DNA of 64,000 nucleotides. It comes from Veillonellaceae bacterium SB90 (lineage in GTDB: Bacteria; Bacillota; Negativicutes; Selenomonadales; Selenomonadaceae). Location: the NCBI GenBank assembly GCA_902364065.1, contig CABJCJ010000014.1, positions 1 through 64,000 of the forward strand, read 5' to 3'. Below, one piece after another: positions 56,557 to 64,000 of this stretch. Numbering within the stretch: the stretch's first letter is position 1; each line of letters opens with the position of its first letter. The notes below the pieces were generated by a model. The model made no database searches. It was not told the DNA's origin and was given only the letters and a program-made list of their open reading frames with translations. A program made the position numbers and the translations under genes.

Positions 56557-56590
56557 CGGAGAGGGGCGGAAGTCTCTCTCCCTTTTTTTT
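56557..56590 (+). terminator. Terminator after the NlpC/P60 gene
   Basis: GGAGAG (56558-56563) pairs with CTCTCC (56576-56581), with weaker pairs inside, then eight T. Confidence 0.85.
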
Positions 56591-56604
56591 CGGAAAGGAT
56601 GAGA

Positions 56605-56685
56605 ATGTTGGGCGATATCTTCCTTGTCTTCCTGATCCTCCTGATGATTGCTTACGCGTATTGGGATGAGCTCTTCACGGAGTGA
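56605..56685 (+). CDS. Possible small single-span membrane protein
   Basis: A 26-codon ORF encoding a very hydrophobic stretch (residues 4-20, rich in Leu, Ile, Phe, Val) with an acidic end, WDELFTE. AAGGA lies 5 bases before the ATG; another in-frame ATG is two codons upstream. It sits alone after a terminator. Hydrophobic composition and a ribosome site support it, but such a short ORF can arise by chance. Confidence 0.45.
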   Translation: MLGDIFLVFLILLMIAYAYWDELFTE

Positions 56686-56776
56686 TACAGTCGGCCGTTC
56701 ACTGGTATCCGGTGGATGGCTTTTCTTGTAGAGGAAACCGAAATTATTCTGAAATTTTCGTGTAAGCAGTTGCATA

Positions 56777-56806
56777 TTGAAAGCTTTTTTTGTAAGATGA
56801 TATAAC
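56777..56806 (+). promoter_or_regulatory. Promoter of dprA-topA
   Basis: TTGAAA at 56777-56782 and TATAAC at 56801-56806 with an 18-bp spacer. A CodY-like sequence (12 of 15 consensus positions) lies at 56743-56757 just upstream. Confidence 0.65.
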
Positions 56807-56832
56807 GTACAGGTCAGGAAGAAGGCGATGGT

Positions 56833-57930
56833 ATGGAATCGAAACAGGCTTTCCACTTGGCTGCGCTGGCGGAATGTCCCGGACTTGGCAGCCACCGTTT
56901 GAAACTCCTGCTGGAGACGTATGGAGATGCTGAGCTGATCTGGCACCTGCCGGCTGCTGAGCTTACGCGGCGCGTGCCGATGCCCCGGCAGCTCTGCGCG
57001 AATGTGAATGCGTTCCGGCGCGGTCATCCGGACCGTCCGGCTGAGCTTCAGGATCTCTGCACATCGCGGGATATCCGTCTTTGCACCATCGAAGATGAGG
57101 AATATCCCAATATATTGAAGGAAATTTTCTCGCCGCCGATGGTCCTCTACTATCGCGGGACGCTGGTGCCCGATGCCCTGCGCATCGCGATGGTCGGTGC
57201 GAGGCGCATGAGCCATTACGGGGAAGCGCTGGCCGTGGAATTCGGCCGGAAGCTGTCAGCAGCAGGCCTTACCGTCGTCAGCGGTGCCGCGCACGGTATC
57301 GATACCTGTGCGCATCGCGGAGTACTCGAAGCAGGCGGCCGGACGGTGGCAGTGCTCGGCTGCGGCGTCGATGTCGCTTATCCGCGGGAAAACCGCCGCC
57401 TGCTTCAAGCCATTGCCGAGCGCGGAGCGGTCCTGTCAGAGTACGCGCCGGGGACGCCGCCGCTGCCGGCCTTCTTTCCGGCCAGGAACCGCATCATCAG
57501 CGGGCTGGCACAGGGGACGCTCGTCGTGGAGGCTGCGCGCCGCAGCGGATCGCTGATCACGGCCGACCAGGCTCTTTCTGAAGGCCGTGATGTCTATGCG
57601 ATACCCGGCAGTGTCTGTTCGCCGACGAGCGAGGGCTGTCACCATCTGATCCAGCAGGGCGCCAGGCTCGTGACGCGTCCCTCTGATATCCTGGAGGACT
57701 GCGGCGTCATGCCGCTGGCCCCGCGCAGGACGCAGAAGCAGATGACGCCGGAGGAACACCGGATTTACCAGGTCCTGTCGTTTGACCATGCCTTGAGTAT
57801 GGATGAGATCATCCTGAGTCTTCCCGATGGGGAGATGCCGAATTTATCCTTTACGCTCCTCAATATGGAGCTGAAGGGCCTGATTATCGAAAATGAATTG
57901 CATGCTTATCGGCGTGCTGAGAGGGAGTGA
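56833..57930 (+). CDS. dprA: DNA-processing protein DprA
   Basis: Protein of 365 residues. A SAM-like N-terminal region (about 5-70) is followed by the Rossmann-type DprA core with VGARRMSHYG, VVSGAAHGIDTCAHRG and VLGCGVDVAYPREN, and a C-terminal winged-helix-like domain (about 300-365). DprA loads RecA on incoming single-stranded DNA during transformation. It precedes topA by 4 bases, the conserved smf-topA order. Confidence 0.95.
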   Translation: MESKQAFHLAALAECPGLGSHRLKLLLETYGDAELIWHLPAAELTRRVPMPRQLCANVNAFRRGHPDRPAELQDLCTSRDIRLCTIEDEEYPNILKEIFSPPMVLYYRGTLVPDALRIAMVGARRMSHYGEALAVEFGRKLSAAGLTVVSGAAHGIDTCAHRGVLEAGGRTVAVLGCGVDVAYPRENRRLLQAIAERGAVLSEYAPGTPPLPAFFPARNRIISGLAQGTLVVEAARRSGSLITADQALSEGRDVYAIPGSVCSPTSEGCHHLIQQGARLVTRPSDILEDCGVMPLAPRRTQKQMTPEEHRIYQVLSFDHALSMDEIILSLPDGEMPNLSFTLLNMELKGLIIENELHAYRRAERE

Positions 57931-57934
57931 AGGT

Positions 57935-60220
57935 TTGGCTGCAACGAAAGCAAAGACCACAACATCAGCTAAAGCAAAGTCAAGATCCAAAGCAAAGACC
58001 AAAACGAAGAAGACGCTGGTCGTCGTCGAGTCGCCGGCCAAGGCTAAGACCATCGAGAAATACCTCGGCAGGAAATACATGGTTCGCGCTTCGATGGGAC
58101 ATCTGCGCGATCTGCCCAAGAGTCAGTTTGGCATCGACGTAGAGCATGATTTTGCTCCGAAATACATCAATATCCGCGGCAAGGGCGACCTCATCAAGGC
58201 ACTCAAGAAAGACGCCAAGAATGCCGATAAGATCTATCTGGCAAGCGATCCGGACCGCGAAGGAGAAGCAATCGCCTGGCATCTGGCCTTCATCCTCGGC
58301 ATTGACCCGGCCTCTGACTGCCGCATCGTCTTCAATGAGATCACGAAGCCGGCCATCCAGGAAGCCGTCAAGCATCCGCGCAGCATCAATCTTGACCAGG
58401 TCGATGCCCAGCAGGCACGGCGCATGCTCGACCGCATCGTCGGCTATAAATTGTCGCCGCTCCTCTGGCGCAAGGTGCGCAAGGGCCTGTCGGCCGGCCG
58501 CGTGCAGTCCGTGACGGTGCGGCTCATCTGTGACCGTGAAAAGGAGATCCAGGCCTTTCAGTCGGAGGAATACTGGTCTGTCGGCGTCAAGCTGCGCAAG
58601 GGCCGCTCGGCGATGTTCCAGGCGGAACTCACGCAGGTCGACGGCAGGAAACTCGGCGTCAACGAAGAGGGCGGCAAGAAATTCGCCCTGCACAGCGAGA
58701 AGGAAACGACCGCTCTGGTCGAAGATCTTTCTCAGCAGGATTTCGTGGTGGCTGGCGTGAAGCGCAGCGAGCGCAAGCGCAAGCCGTCGGCGCCGTTTAC
58801 GACGAGCTCCCTGCAGCAGGATGCGGCGCGCAAGCTCGGCTTCACCTCGCGCAAGACGATGATGCTCGCCCAGCAGCTCTATGAGGGCATCGAGCTCGGC
58901 CGCCATGGCGCGACGGGTCTCATCACCTATATGCGTACGGATTCCACGCGCATCTCGGAACTTGCTCAGCAGGAGGCCAAGGAATTCCTGACGGAGTCCT
59001 TCGGCGAATCGTATGTGCCGGCGAAGCCCAATATCTACGTGACGGGCAAGAAGGCGCAGGATGCCCATGAAGCCATCCGCCCGACGAGCCTGCAGCACAC
59101 GCCGGAATCCCTGGAGAAATATCTCAACAAAGATCAGCTGCGCCTCTATACGCTCGTCTGGCAGCGGTTTGCCGCCAGCCAGATGACGCCGGCTGTCTAT
59201 GATACCATGAGTGTGACCATTGGAGCCGGCAGCCGTTACCAGTTGCGGGCAGCCGGTTCCCAGCTCAAATTTGCCGGTTTCACGAAGGTGTATGCCGGCG
59301 CCGATGCGACAAAGAAGGAAAAAGATGTCCTGCTGCCGGATCTTGCGGAACAGGATGAACTGAACCTGGCCAAGACACTGCCGCAGCAGCACTTTACGGA
59401 ACCGCCGCCGCGCTACAACGATGCTTCGCTCGTCAAGACGCTGGAGGAAAAGGAAATCGGCCGTCCGAGCACGTATGCGCCGATCATCGAGACGATCCAG
59501 GCCCGCGGCTACGTGCAGCGCATCGACAAGCATTTCCAGCCGACAGAGCTGGGCTTCGTCGTGGTCGATATGCTGGAAACGTACTTCAAGGACATCGTCG
59601 ATGTCAAATTCACGGCCAATCTCGAGAACGAGCTCGATGAGATCGCCGAGGGCAAGGTTGGCAAGAATCAGCTGTTGCGCGAATTTTACGGCCCCTTTGA
59701 GGAGACGCTCGAGGAAGCGGATAAGGCCATCGGCCACGTGGAACTGCCTGTTGAAGTCTCGAATGTCAAATGTGAGCTCTGCGGCCGCATGATGGTGGTC
59801 AAGCAGGGGCGTTTCGGCAAGTTCCTGGCCTGCCCGGGCTTTCCCGAGTGCCGCAACACGAAGCCGCTGTTGCGCGATACGGGCGTCAAGTGCCCGAAGT
59901 GCGGAGGCAGCATCGTGGAACGCCGTACGCGGCGCGGCCGCGTCTTCTACGGCTGTGAGAATTACCCGGACTGTGACTATACGACCTGGGATACGCCGCA
60001 GAAGGAAACCTGTGAGAAATGCGGGTCGTTCCTGCTCAAGCATCATTTCAAGAATGGCCGCGGCATGCTCTACTGCAGCAACGATGCCTGCGAGACGCGC
60101 ATCGACCATCCGATCAACAAGGAGCTGGAGAAGATGCGCCAGCGGGCTGAGGCGAAGAAGAAGCGCGAGGAAGAGAAGGCTGCTGCCGATGCATCTGCAG
60201 CAGGAAACGACAAGCAATAA
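57935..60220 (+). CDS. topA: DNA topoisomerase I
   Basis: Protein of 761 residues. A Lys/Ala/Thr-rich basic extension (2-26) precedes the TOPRIM domain ([20 protein letters not shown]) and the type IA core with catalytic Tyr332 in TYMRTDS. Three C-terminal four-Cys zinc domains follow (about 610-720). It relaxes negative supercoils. TTG start at 57935, 7 bases after GAGGGAG. The basic N-terminal tail is unlike standard TopA and may aid DNA binding. Confidence 0.96.
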   Translation: MAATKAKTTTSAKAKSRSKAKTKTKKTLVVVESPAKAKTIEKYLGRKYMVRASMGHLRDLPKSQFGIDVEHDFAPKYINIRGKGDLIKALKKDAKNADKIYLASDPDREGEAIAWHLAFILGIDPASDCRIVFNEITKPAIQEAVKHPRSINLDQVDAQQARRMLDRIVGYKLSPLLWRKVRKGLSAGRVQSVTVRLICDREKEIQAFQSEEYWSVGVKLRKGRSAMFQAELTQVDGRKLGVNEEGGKKFALHSEKETTALVEDLSQQDFVVAGVKRSERKRKPSAPFTTSSLQQDAARKLGFTSRKTMMLAQQLYEGIELGRHGATGLITYMRTDSTRISELAQQEAKEFLTESFGESYVPAKPNIYVTGKKAQDAHEAIRPTSLQHTPESLEKYLNKDQLRLYTLVWQRFAASQMTPAVYDTMSVTIGAGSRYQLRAAGSQLKFAGFTKVYAGADATKKEKDVLLPDLAEQDELNLAKTLPQQHFTEPPPRYNDASLVKTLEEKEIGRPSTYAPIIETIQARGYVQRIDKHFQPTELGFVVVDMLETYFKDIVDVKFTANLENELDEIAEGKVGKNQLLREFYGPFEETLEEADKAIGHVELPVEVSNVKCELCGRMMVVKQGRFGKFLACPGFPECRNTKPLLRDTGVKCPKCGGSIVERRTRRGRVFYGCENYPDCDYTTWDTPQKETCEKCGSFLLKHHFKNGRGMLYCSNDACETRIDHPINKELEKMRQRAEAKKKREEEKAAADASAAGNDKQ

Positions 60221-60231
60221 GGGAAGATAAT

Positions 60232-61569
60232 ATGAAACATGTCATCATTGTCGGGGCCGGCCTGGCTGGCTCTGAAGCCGCATGGCAGGCGGCACAGCAG
60301 GGGGCGGACGTCACGCTCTATGAGATGCGTCCCGTGAAATCGACGCCCGCGCACAAGACGGCAGGCTTTGCGGAACTGGTCTGCAGCAATTCCCTGCGCG
60401 GCGCGGGCCTCGAGAATGCCGTCGGCGTGCTCAAGGAAGAGATGCGCCGCCTTCACTCCATCGTCATGGAAGCCGCGGATGCCACGCGCGTGCCGGCCGG
60501 CGGTGCACTGGCCGTCGACCGCCACGGATTCAGCGACTACATCACGCGCAGGGTGACGGAGCATCCGCGCATCACGGTGCTGCACGAGGAAGTGACACAG
60601 ATTCCCCTGCAGGAAGATGCCGTCACGATCATCGCAAGCGGCCCGCTGACGGCAGGCCCGCTTGCCGAGGACATCGCGGCGCGTACCGGCGGTGACTCTC
60701 TGTATTTCTACGATGCAGCAGCGCCGATTGTCAGCCTGGAATCCATCGATATGACGAAGGCTTACCGCGCTTCCCGCTATGGAAAGGGCGAGGCGGCCTA
60801 CATCAACTGCCCGATGAACAAGGAAGAGTACGAGGCCTTCTGGCAGGCGCTGACCACGGCCGAAAAGGCGCCGACGAAAGACTTTGAGAAAGAAAAGTTC
60901 TTTGAAGGCTGCATGCCCGTTGAGGTCATGGCCAGCCGCGGCATCGATACGCTGCTCTATGGCCCGCTGAAACCCGTCGGCCTTGAGCATCCGGAGACGG
61001 GCGTGCGGCCCTATGCGGTCGTGCAGCTGCGCCAGGACAATGTCAGTGCGACGCTTTACAACATCGTGGGCTTCCAGACCCATCTCAAGTGGCCGGAGCA
61101 GCGGCGCGTCTTTGGCATGATCCCGGGACTCGAACATGCGGAGTTCCTGCGCTACGGCGTCATGCACCGCAATACATTCCTCAATTCGCCGCGCCACATG
61201 CTGCCGACCATGCAGTTCAAGGGCATCGAAAATCTGCTGTTCGCCGGTCAGATGACGGGGGTGGAAGGCTATATCGAATCAGCTTCTTCGGGCCTCGTCG
61301 CCGGCGTCAATGCGGCGCGGCTGGCCCGCGGCGAAGAGCCTCTCGTATTTCCTGAGGAAAGCTGCCACGGCGCACTCTGCCATTACATCACGACGAGCGA
61401 GGCCAAGCACTTCCAGCCGATGAATGTCAATTTCGGCCTGCTGCCGCCCGTGGCGACCCGGGATGCCAACGGCCGCCGCATCCGCGACAAGAAGATGAAG
61501 AAACAGCTGCTGGCTGAACATGCGCTGGCAGCGATTGAAGCGTTCAAACCACAGGTCTTTGGCTGCTGA
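60232..61569 (+). CDS. trmFO: Methylene-THF--tRNA (uracil-54-C5) methyltransferase
   Basis: Protein of 445 residues. The FAD-binding [16 protein letters not shown] at the start, CSNSLRG, and the [20 protein letters not shown] block are diagnostic for TrmFO. It makes T54 in tRNA using methylene-THF instead of SAM, so it draws on the FolD product. It lies between topA and hslV as in Bacillus (gid). Confidence 0.97.
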   Translation: MKHVIIVGAGLAGSEAAWQAAQQGADVTLYEMRPVKSTPAHKTAGFAELVCSNSLRGAGLENAVGVLKEEMRRLHSIVMEAADATRVPAGGALAVDRHGFSDYITRRVTEHPRITVLHEEVTQIPLQEDAVTIIASGPLTAGPLAEDIAARTGGDSLYFYDAAAPIVSLESIDMTKAYRASRYGKGEAAYINCPMNKEEYEAFWQALTTAEKAPTKDFEKEKFFEGCMPVEVMASRGIDTLLYGPLKPVGLEHPETGVRPYAVVQLRQDNVSATLYNIVGFQTHLKWPEQRRVFGMIPGLEHAEFLRYGVMHRNTFLNSPRHMLPTMQFKGIENLLFAGQMTGVEGYIESASSGLVAGVNAARLARGEEPLVFPEESCHGALCHYITTSEAKHFQPMNVNFGLLPPVATRDANGRRIRDKKMKKQLLAEHALAAIEAFKPQVFGC

Positions 61570-61601
61570 AGCGGCTGAGAGCCCAGAAATGAGGAGATCG
61601 T

Positions 61602-62147
61602 ATGAGTGAAGTACAATTCCATGCCACGACCATCTGCGCCGTGCGCAAGAATGGCAAGACGGCCATTGCCGGCGACGGCCAGGTCACGTTTGGTCAGAAT
61701 ACCATCATGAAATCAACGGCCCGCAAGGTACGCCGAATCTACCACGGCAAGGTGCTGGCCGGTTTTGCCGGTTCCGTCGCCGATGCCTTTACGCTGTTTG
61801 AGAAGTTCGAAGCCAAGCTTGAGGCCTATAACGGCAATCTGACGCGTGCTGCCGTCGAGCTCGCCAAGGAATGGCGCACGGATAAGATGATGGGCAAGCT
61901 TGAAGCCCTGCTGCTGCTGGCCGATGCCAATACGCTGCTGATGCTTTCCGGCAATGGCGAGGTCATCGAGCCGGACGGCGACGTCGCCGCCATCGGGTCG
62001 GGCGGTTTCTTTGCGCTGTCGGCTGCGCGTGCGCTCGTCAAGCATACGGATATGGAGGCCAGGGACATTGCCAAGGAAGCCCTGTCCATCGCCGCTGACA
62101 TTTGCGTCTACACCAATCACAATATCAGAGTGGAGGAACTGGACTGA
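61602..62147 (+). CDS. hslV: ATP-dependent protease subunit HslV (ClpQ)
   Basis: Protein of 181 residues. [25 protein letters not shown] opens the protease; the probable catalytic Thr is residue 9 after removal of MSEVQFHA. It forms a double hexameric ring with HslU. In Bacillus, codV (xerC) lies between gid and this gene; here it is missing. The stop overlaps the hslU start (TGATG). Confidence 0.97.
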   Translation: MSEVQFHATTICAVRKNGKTAIAGDGQVTFGQNTIMKSTARKVRRIYHGKVLAGFAGSVADAFTLFEKFEAKLEAYNGNLTRAAVELAKEWRTDKMMGKLEALLLLADANTLLMLSGNGEVIEPDGDVAAIGSGGFFALSAARALVKHTDMEARDIAKEALSIAADICVYTNHNIRVEELD

Positions 62148-63550
62148 TGGAAAATCGTATCGAGACTATCGGCGTCAATGAGCAGACGCCGCGCGAGATT
62201 GTCGAAGAACTCAATCACTACATCGTAGGTCAGGATGAAGCCAAGCGTTCCGTTGCCATCGCGCTGCGCAACCGCTGGCGCAGCCGCCAGCTCACGGGCA
62301 GCATGAAGGAAGAAGTCATTCCGAAGAACATCCTGATGATCGGTTCCACGGGTGTCGGCAAGACGGAGATCGCCCGCCGCCTTGCCAAGCTCGTCAAGGC
62401 TCCGTTTATCAAGGTGGAAGCGACGAAATTCACGGAAGTCGGCTATGTGGGCCGCGATGTCGAATCCATCATCCGCGACCTCACGGAAACGGCTGTGCGC
62501 ATGGTGCGCCAGCAGCGCCTGGATGCCGTGCAGGACAAGGCGGCAGAACTCGCCGAGGAACGCATCCTCGATGTCTTCGTGCCGGAACCGAAGAAGTCCC
62601 AGAATCCGCTGGGCCGTCTTTTCGGCGGCGACGAGGAGCCGGAGGAGAAAAAAGAGGGCGAGCCCAAGTACCAGGCCGGCCGCGAGTGGGTGCGCAAGCG
62701 CCTGCACAAGGGCGAGCTTGAAAAGGAGCTCATCGAGATCGATGTGGAAGAATCCGGCCGTCCGATGATCGGCATGTTCGCCGGCTCCAGCCTTGAGGGC
62801 ATGGGCGACAATCTCCAGGACATGCTCGGCAACATCATGCCGAAGCGCCACAAGAAACGCAAGGTCAGCGTCGAGCAGGCCCGCAAGATCTTCACGCAGG
62901 AAGAGGCGGGCAAGCTCATCGACATGGAGGCCGTGGCGGAAGAGGCTGTGCGCCTCACCGAGTACAGCGGCATCGTCTTCCTCGACGAAATCGACAAAGT
63001 CGCCGTCAAGGGGGCAAGCTCGGGGGCCGATGTTTCGCGTGAGGGCGTGCAGCGCGATATCCTGCCGATCGTCGAGGGCTCGCAAGTCTCGACGAAATAC
63101 GGTCAGGTGCGCACGGACCACATCCTCTTCATTGCGGCCGGTGCCTTCCACATGGCGAAGCCGTCGGACCTCATCCCCGAGCTCCAGGGCCGTTTCCCCA
63201 TCCGCGTCGAACTCAAGTCCCTGCGCAAGGAAGATTTTGAACGCATCCTGACGGAACCGCAGAATGCACTGCTCAAGCAGTATGAAGCCCTGCTGGCAAC
63301 GGAAGGCGTCAGCCTGACCTTCCAGCCGGAGGCTGTCAGCCGGATTGCGGAACTGGCCTGCGCTGTCAACGAGCAGGCCGAGGACATCGGCGCCCGCCGC
63401 CTGCACACACTGCTCGAAAAGGTGCTCGAGGATGTCAGCTTCCGCGCGCCGGAACTTGAGGACAAGCATGTCGTCATCGATGCGGCCTATGTGGACCAGC
63501 GCCTGTCGGATATTGTCGTGAACCGCGACCTTTCTCAGTTCATTCTGTAA
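62147..63550 (+). CDS. hslU: ATP-dependent protease ATPase subunit HslU (ClpY)
   Basis: Protein of 467 residues. Walker [10 protein letters not shown] at about 66, Walker B VFLDEIDK at about 280, and the C-terminal [13 protein letters not shown] tail that docks into HslV are seen. It unfolds substrates for HslV. Longer than E. coli HslU (443) mainly through the charged I-domain insert (about 145-220). TGGAGGA precedes the ATG. Confidence 0.97.
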   Translation: MENRIETIGVNEQTPREIVEELNHYIVGQDEAKRSVAIALRNRWRSRQLTGSMKEEVIPKNILMIGSTGVGKTEIARRLAKLVKAPFIKVEATKFTEVGYVGRDVESIIRDLTETAVRMVRQQRLDAVQDKAAELAEERILDVFVPEPKKSQNPLGRLFGGDEEPEEKKEGEPKYQAGREWVRKRLHKGELEKELIEIDVEESGRPMIGMFAGSSLEGMGDNLQDMLGNIMPKRHKKRKVSVEQARKIFTQEEAGKLIDMEAVAEEAVRLTEYSGIVFLDEIDKVAVKGASSGADVSREGVQRDILPIVEGSQVSTKYGQVRTDHILFIAAGAFHMAKPSDLIPELQGRFPIRVELKSLRKEDFERILTEPQNALLKQYEALLATEGVSLTFQPEAVSRIAELACAVNEQAEDIGARRLHTLLEKVLEDVSFRAPELEDKHVVIDAAYVDQRLSDIVVNRDLSQFIL

Positions 63551-63564
63551 TGGCAAAGGAGGCA

Positions 63565-63614
63565 GGGATGCAGCCAGCGATGATGTTGCTTGTTGTATCC
63601 TGCATCCTTTTTTG
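63565..63614 (+). terminator. Terminator after hslVU
   Basis: GGATGCAG (63566-63573) pairs with CTGCATCC (63600-63607), then six T. The long loop has minor internal pairing. Confidence 0.8.
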
Positions 63615-63656
63615 TTTCTTTTTCGTGAAATTCTTGAAAAATTCTCGGATACATCT

Positions 63657-63684
63657 TTGACTATTTTGAAAAGTGTGATAAAAT
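63657..63684 (+). promoter_or_regulatory. Promoter of codY
   Basis: TTGACT at 63657-63662 and TAAAAT at 63679-63684 with a 16-bp spacer. A near-palindrome AATTCTTGAAAAATT (63629-63643) just upstream recalls a CodY site with four mismatches. Confidence 0.75.
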
Positions 63685-63743
63685 AAGGGTGGAAAAATTT
63701 TATCGGAACTGAATCGTGGCAATGTATCAAAGGAGAATACGTT

Positions 63744-64000
63744 ATGGCATCTTTATTGGAGAAAACTCGTAAAATCAATCGTCTGCTGCAGCGTTCGGAG
63801 AATGTGGAATACGATGGTATTTCGCGTGTCCTGAGCAATGTGCTCAATGCAAACGTCTATATTACCAATAAAAAGGGCAAGATTTACGGTTACGCATTTG
63901 TCGATGATTTCGAATGCGATCTGATGATCGATAAGGTCATTGACCGCGGCGAATTCCCGAAGCACTATGTCAACTGGCTCATGCGCATGGATGAGACGAA
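63744..64000 (+). CDS. codY: GTP-sensing transcriptional regulator CodY (5' part)
   Basis: The first 85 residues are in the window; the gene continues past its right edge. MASLLEKTRKINRLLQ and the GAF-domain segment NANVYITNKKGKIYGYAFVDDFECD match CodY. CodY senses branched-chain amino acids and GTP and represses nutrient-adaptation genes. AAAGGAG lies 6 bases before the ATG. It follows hslU as in Bacillus but has its own promoter and is separated from hslVU by a terminator. Confidence 0.95.
   Translation, partial: MASLLEKTRKINRLLQRSENVEYDGISRVLSNVLNANVYITNKKGKIYGYAFVDDFECDLMIDKVIDRGEFPKHYVNWLMRMDET

Overview
The window is a gene-dense chromosomal segment, nearly all of it on the + strand, with G+C that I estimate in the mid-50s percent. 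Gene order is that of the Firmicutes core chromosome (rpoE-pyrG; mfd-yabN-hup-divIC-yabR-tilS-hpt-ftsH-coaX-dusB; dprA-topA-trmFO-hslV-hslU-codY). The sporulation genes that sit in these clusters in Bacillus (spoVT, yabP/yabQ, spoIIE) are absent. Together with a GlnRS, a TRAP transporter, a folate C1 branch and NfnAB, this points to an asporogenous anaerobe of the Negativicutes (Selenomonas/Mitsuokella-like). That assignment is inference; no rRNA is present to confirm it.

Layout. 0.1-2.4 kb: NfeD-FloA membrane microdomain operon plus an unknown membrane-anchored protein. 2.5-7.6 kb: polyprenyl diphosphate synthase, Tat export (two TatA, TatC), UbiD-type decarboxylase and UbiA-type prenyltransferase, i.e. 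quinone synthesis plus protein export. 7.6-13.4 kb: folate C1 enzymes (FolD, Fhs, a short MetF-like protein) followed by the electron-bifurcating transhydrogenase NfnAB. 14.1-25.0 kb: an accessory sugar-acid locus with KDG kinase, KDPG aldolase, a TRAP transporter, a PrpR-type sigma-54 activator, a zinc dehydrogenase, UxaB and UxaA. Two good -24/-12 promoters precede kdgK and dctP. The enzymes form an almost closed route from an aldonate or hexuronate to pyruvate and glyceraldehyde 3-phosphate. 25.2-25.4 kb: tRNA-Asn, tRNA-Glu, tRNA-Val.

25.5-34.5 kb: NiaR-like regulator, HD hydrolase, GlnRS, ion transporter, a roughly 240-bp noncoding imperfect palindrome, a PutP-type symporter on the minus strand, and an FAD oxidoreductase with a structured leader. 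34.6-54.1 kb: core housekeeping run (argS, delta-like protein, pyrG, mfd, the methylase half of yabN, hup, an SDR, a diacylglycerol glycosyltransferase-like protein, divIC, yabR, tilS, hpt, ftsH, birA, coaX, dusB, M18 aminopeptidase). 54.2-56.7 kb: deoD (minus strand), RNase P RNA, and a c-di-AMP riboswitch in front of an NlpC/P60 cell-wall hydrolase. 56.8-64.0 kb: dprA, topA, trmFO, hslVU and the start of codY, which runs off the window.

The most interesting signals are the sigma-54-controlled sugar-acid locus that lacks uxaC, the large palindrome at 30.4-30.65 kb, the structured leader at 32.4 kb, the riboswitch whose alternative hairpin captures the ribosome binding site, and the delta-subunit homologue with a basic instead of acidic tail. 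I saw no CRISPR array, insertion sequence, integrase, rRNA or prophage. TTG starts supported by well-placed ribosome binding sites are unusually frequent.
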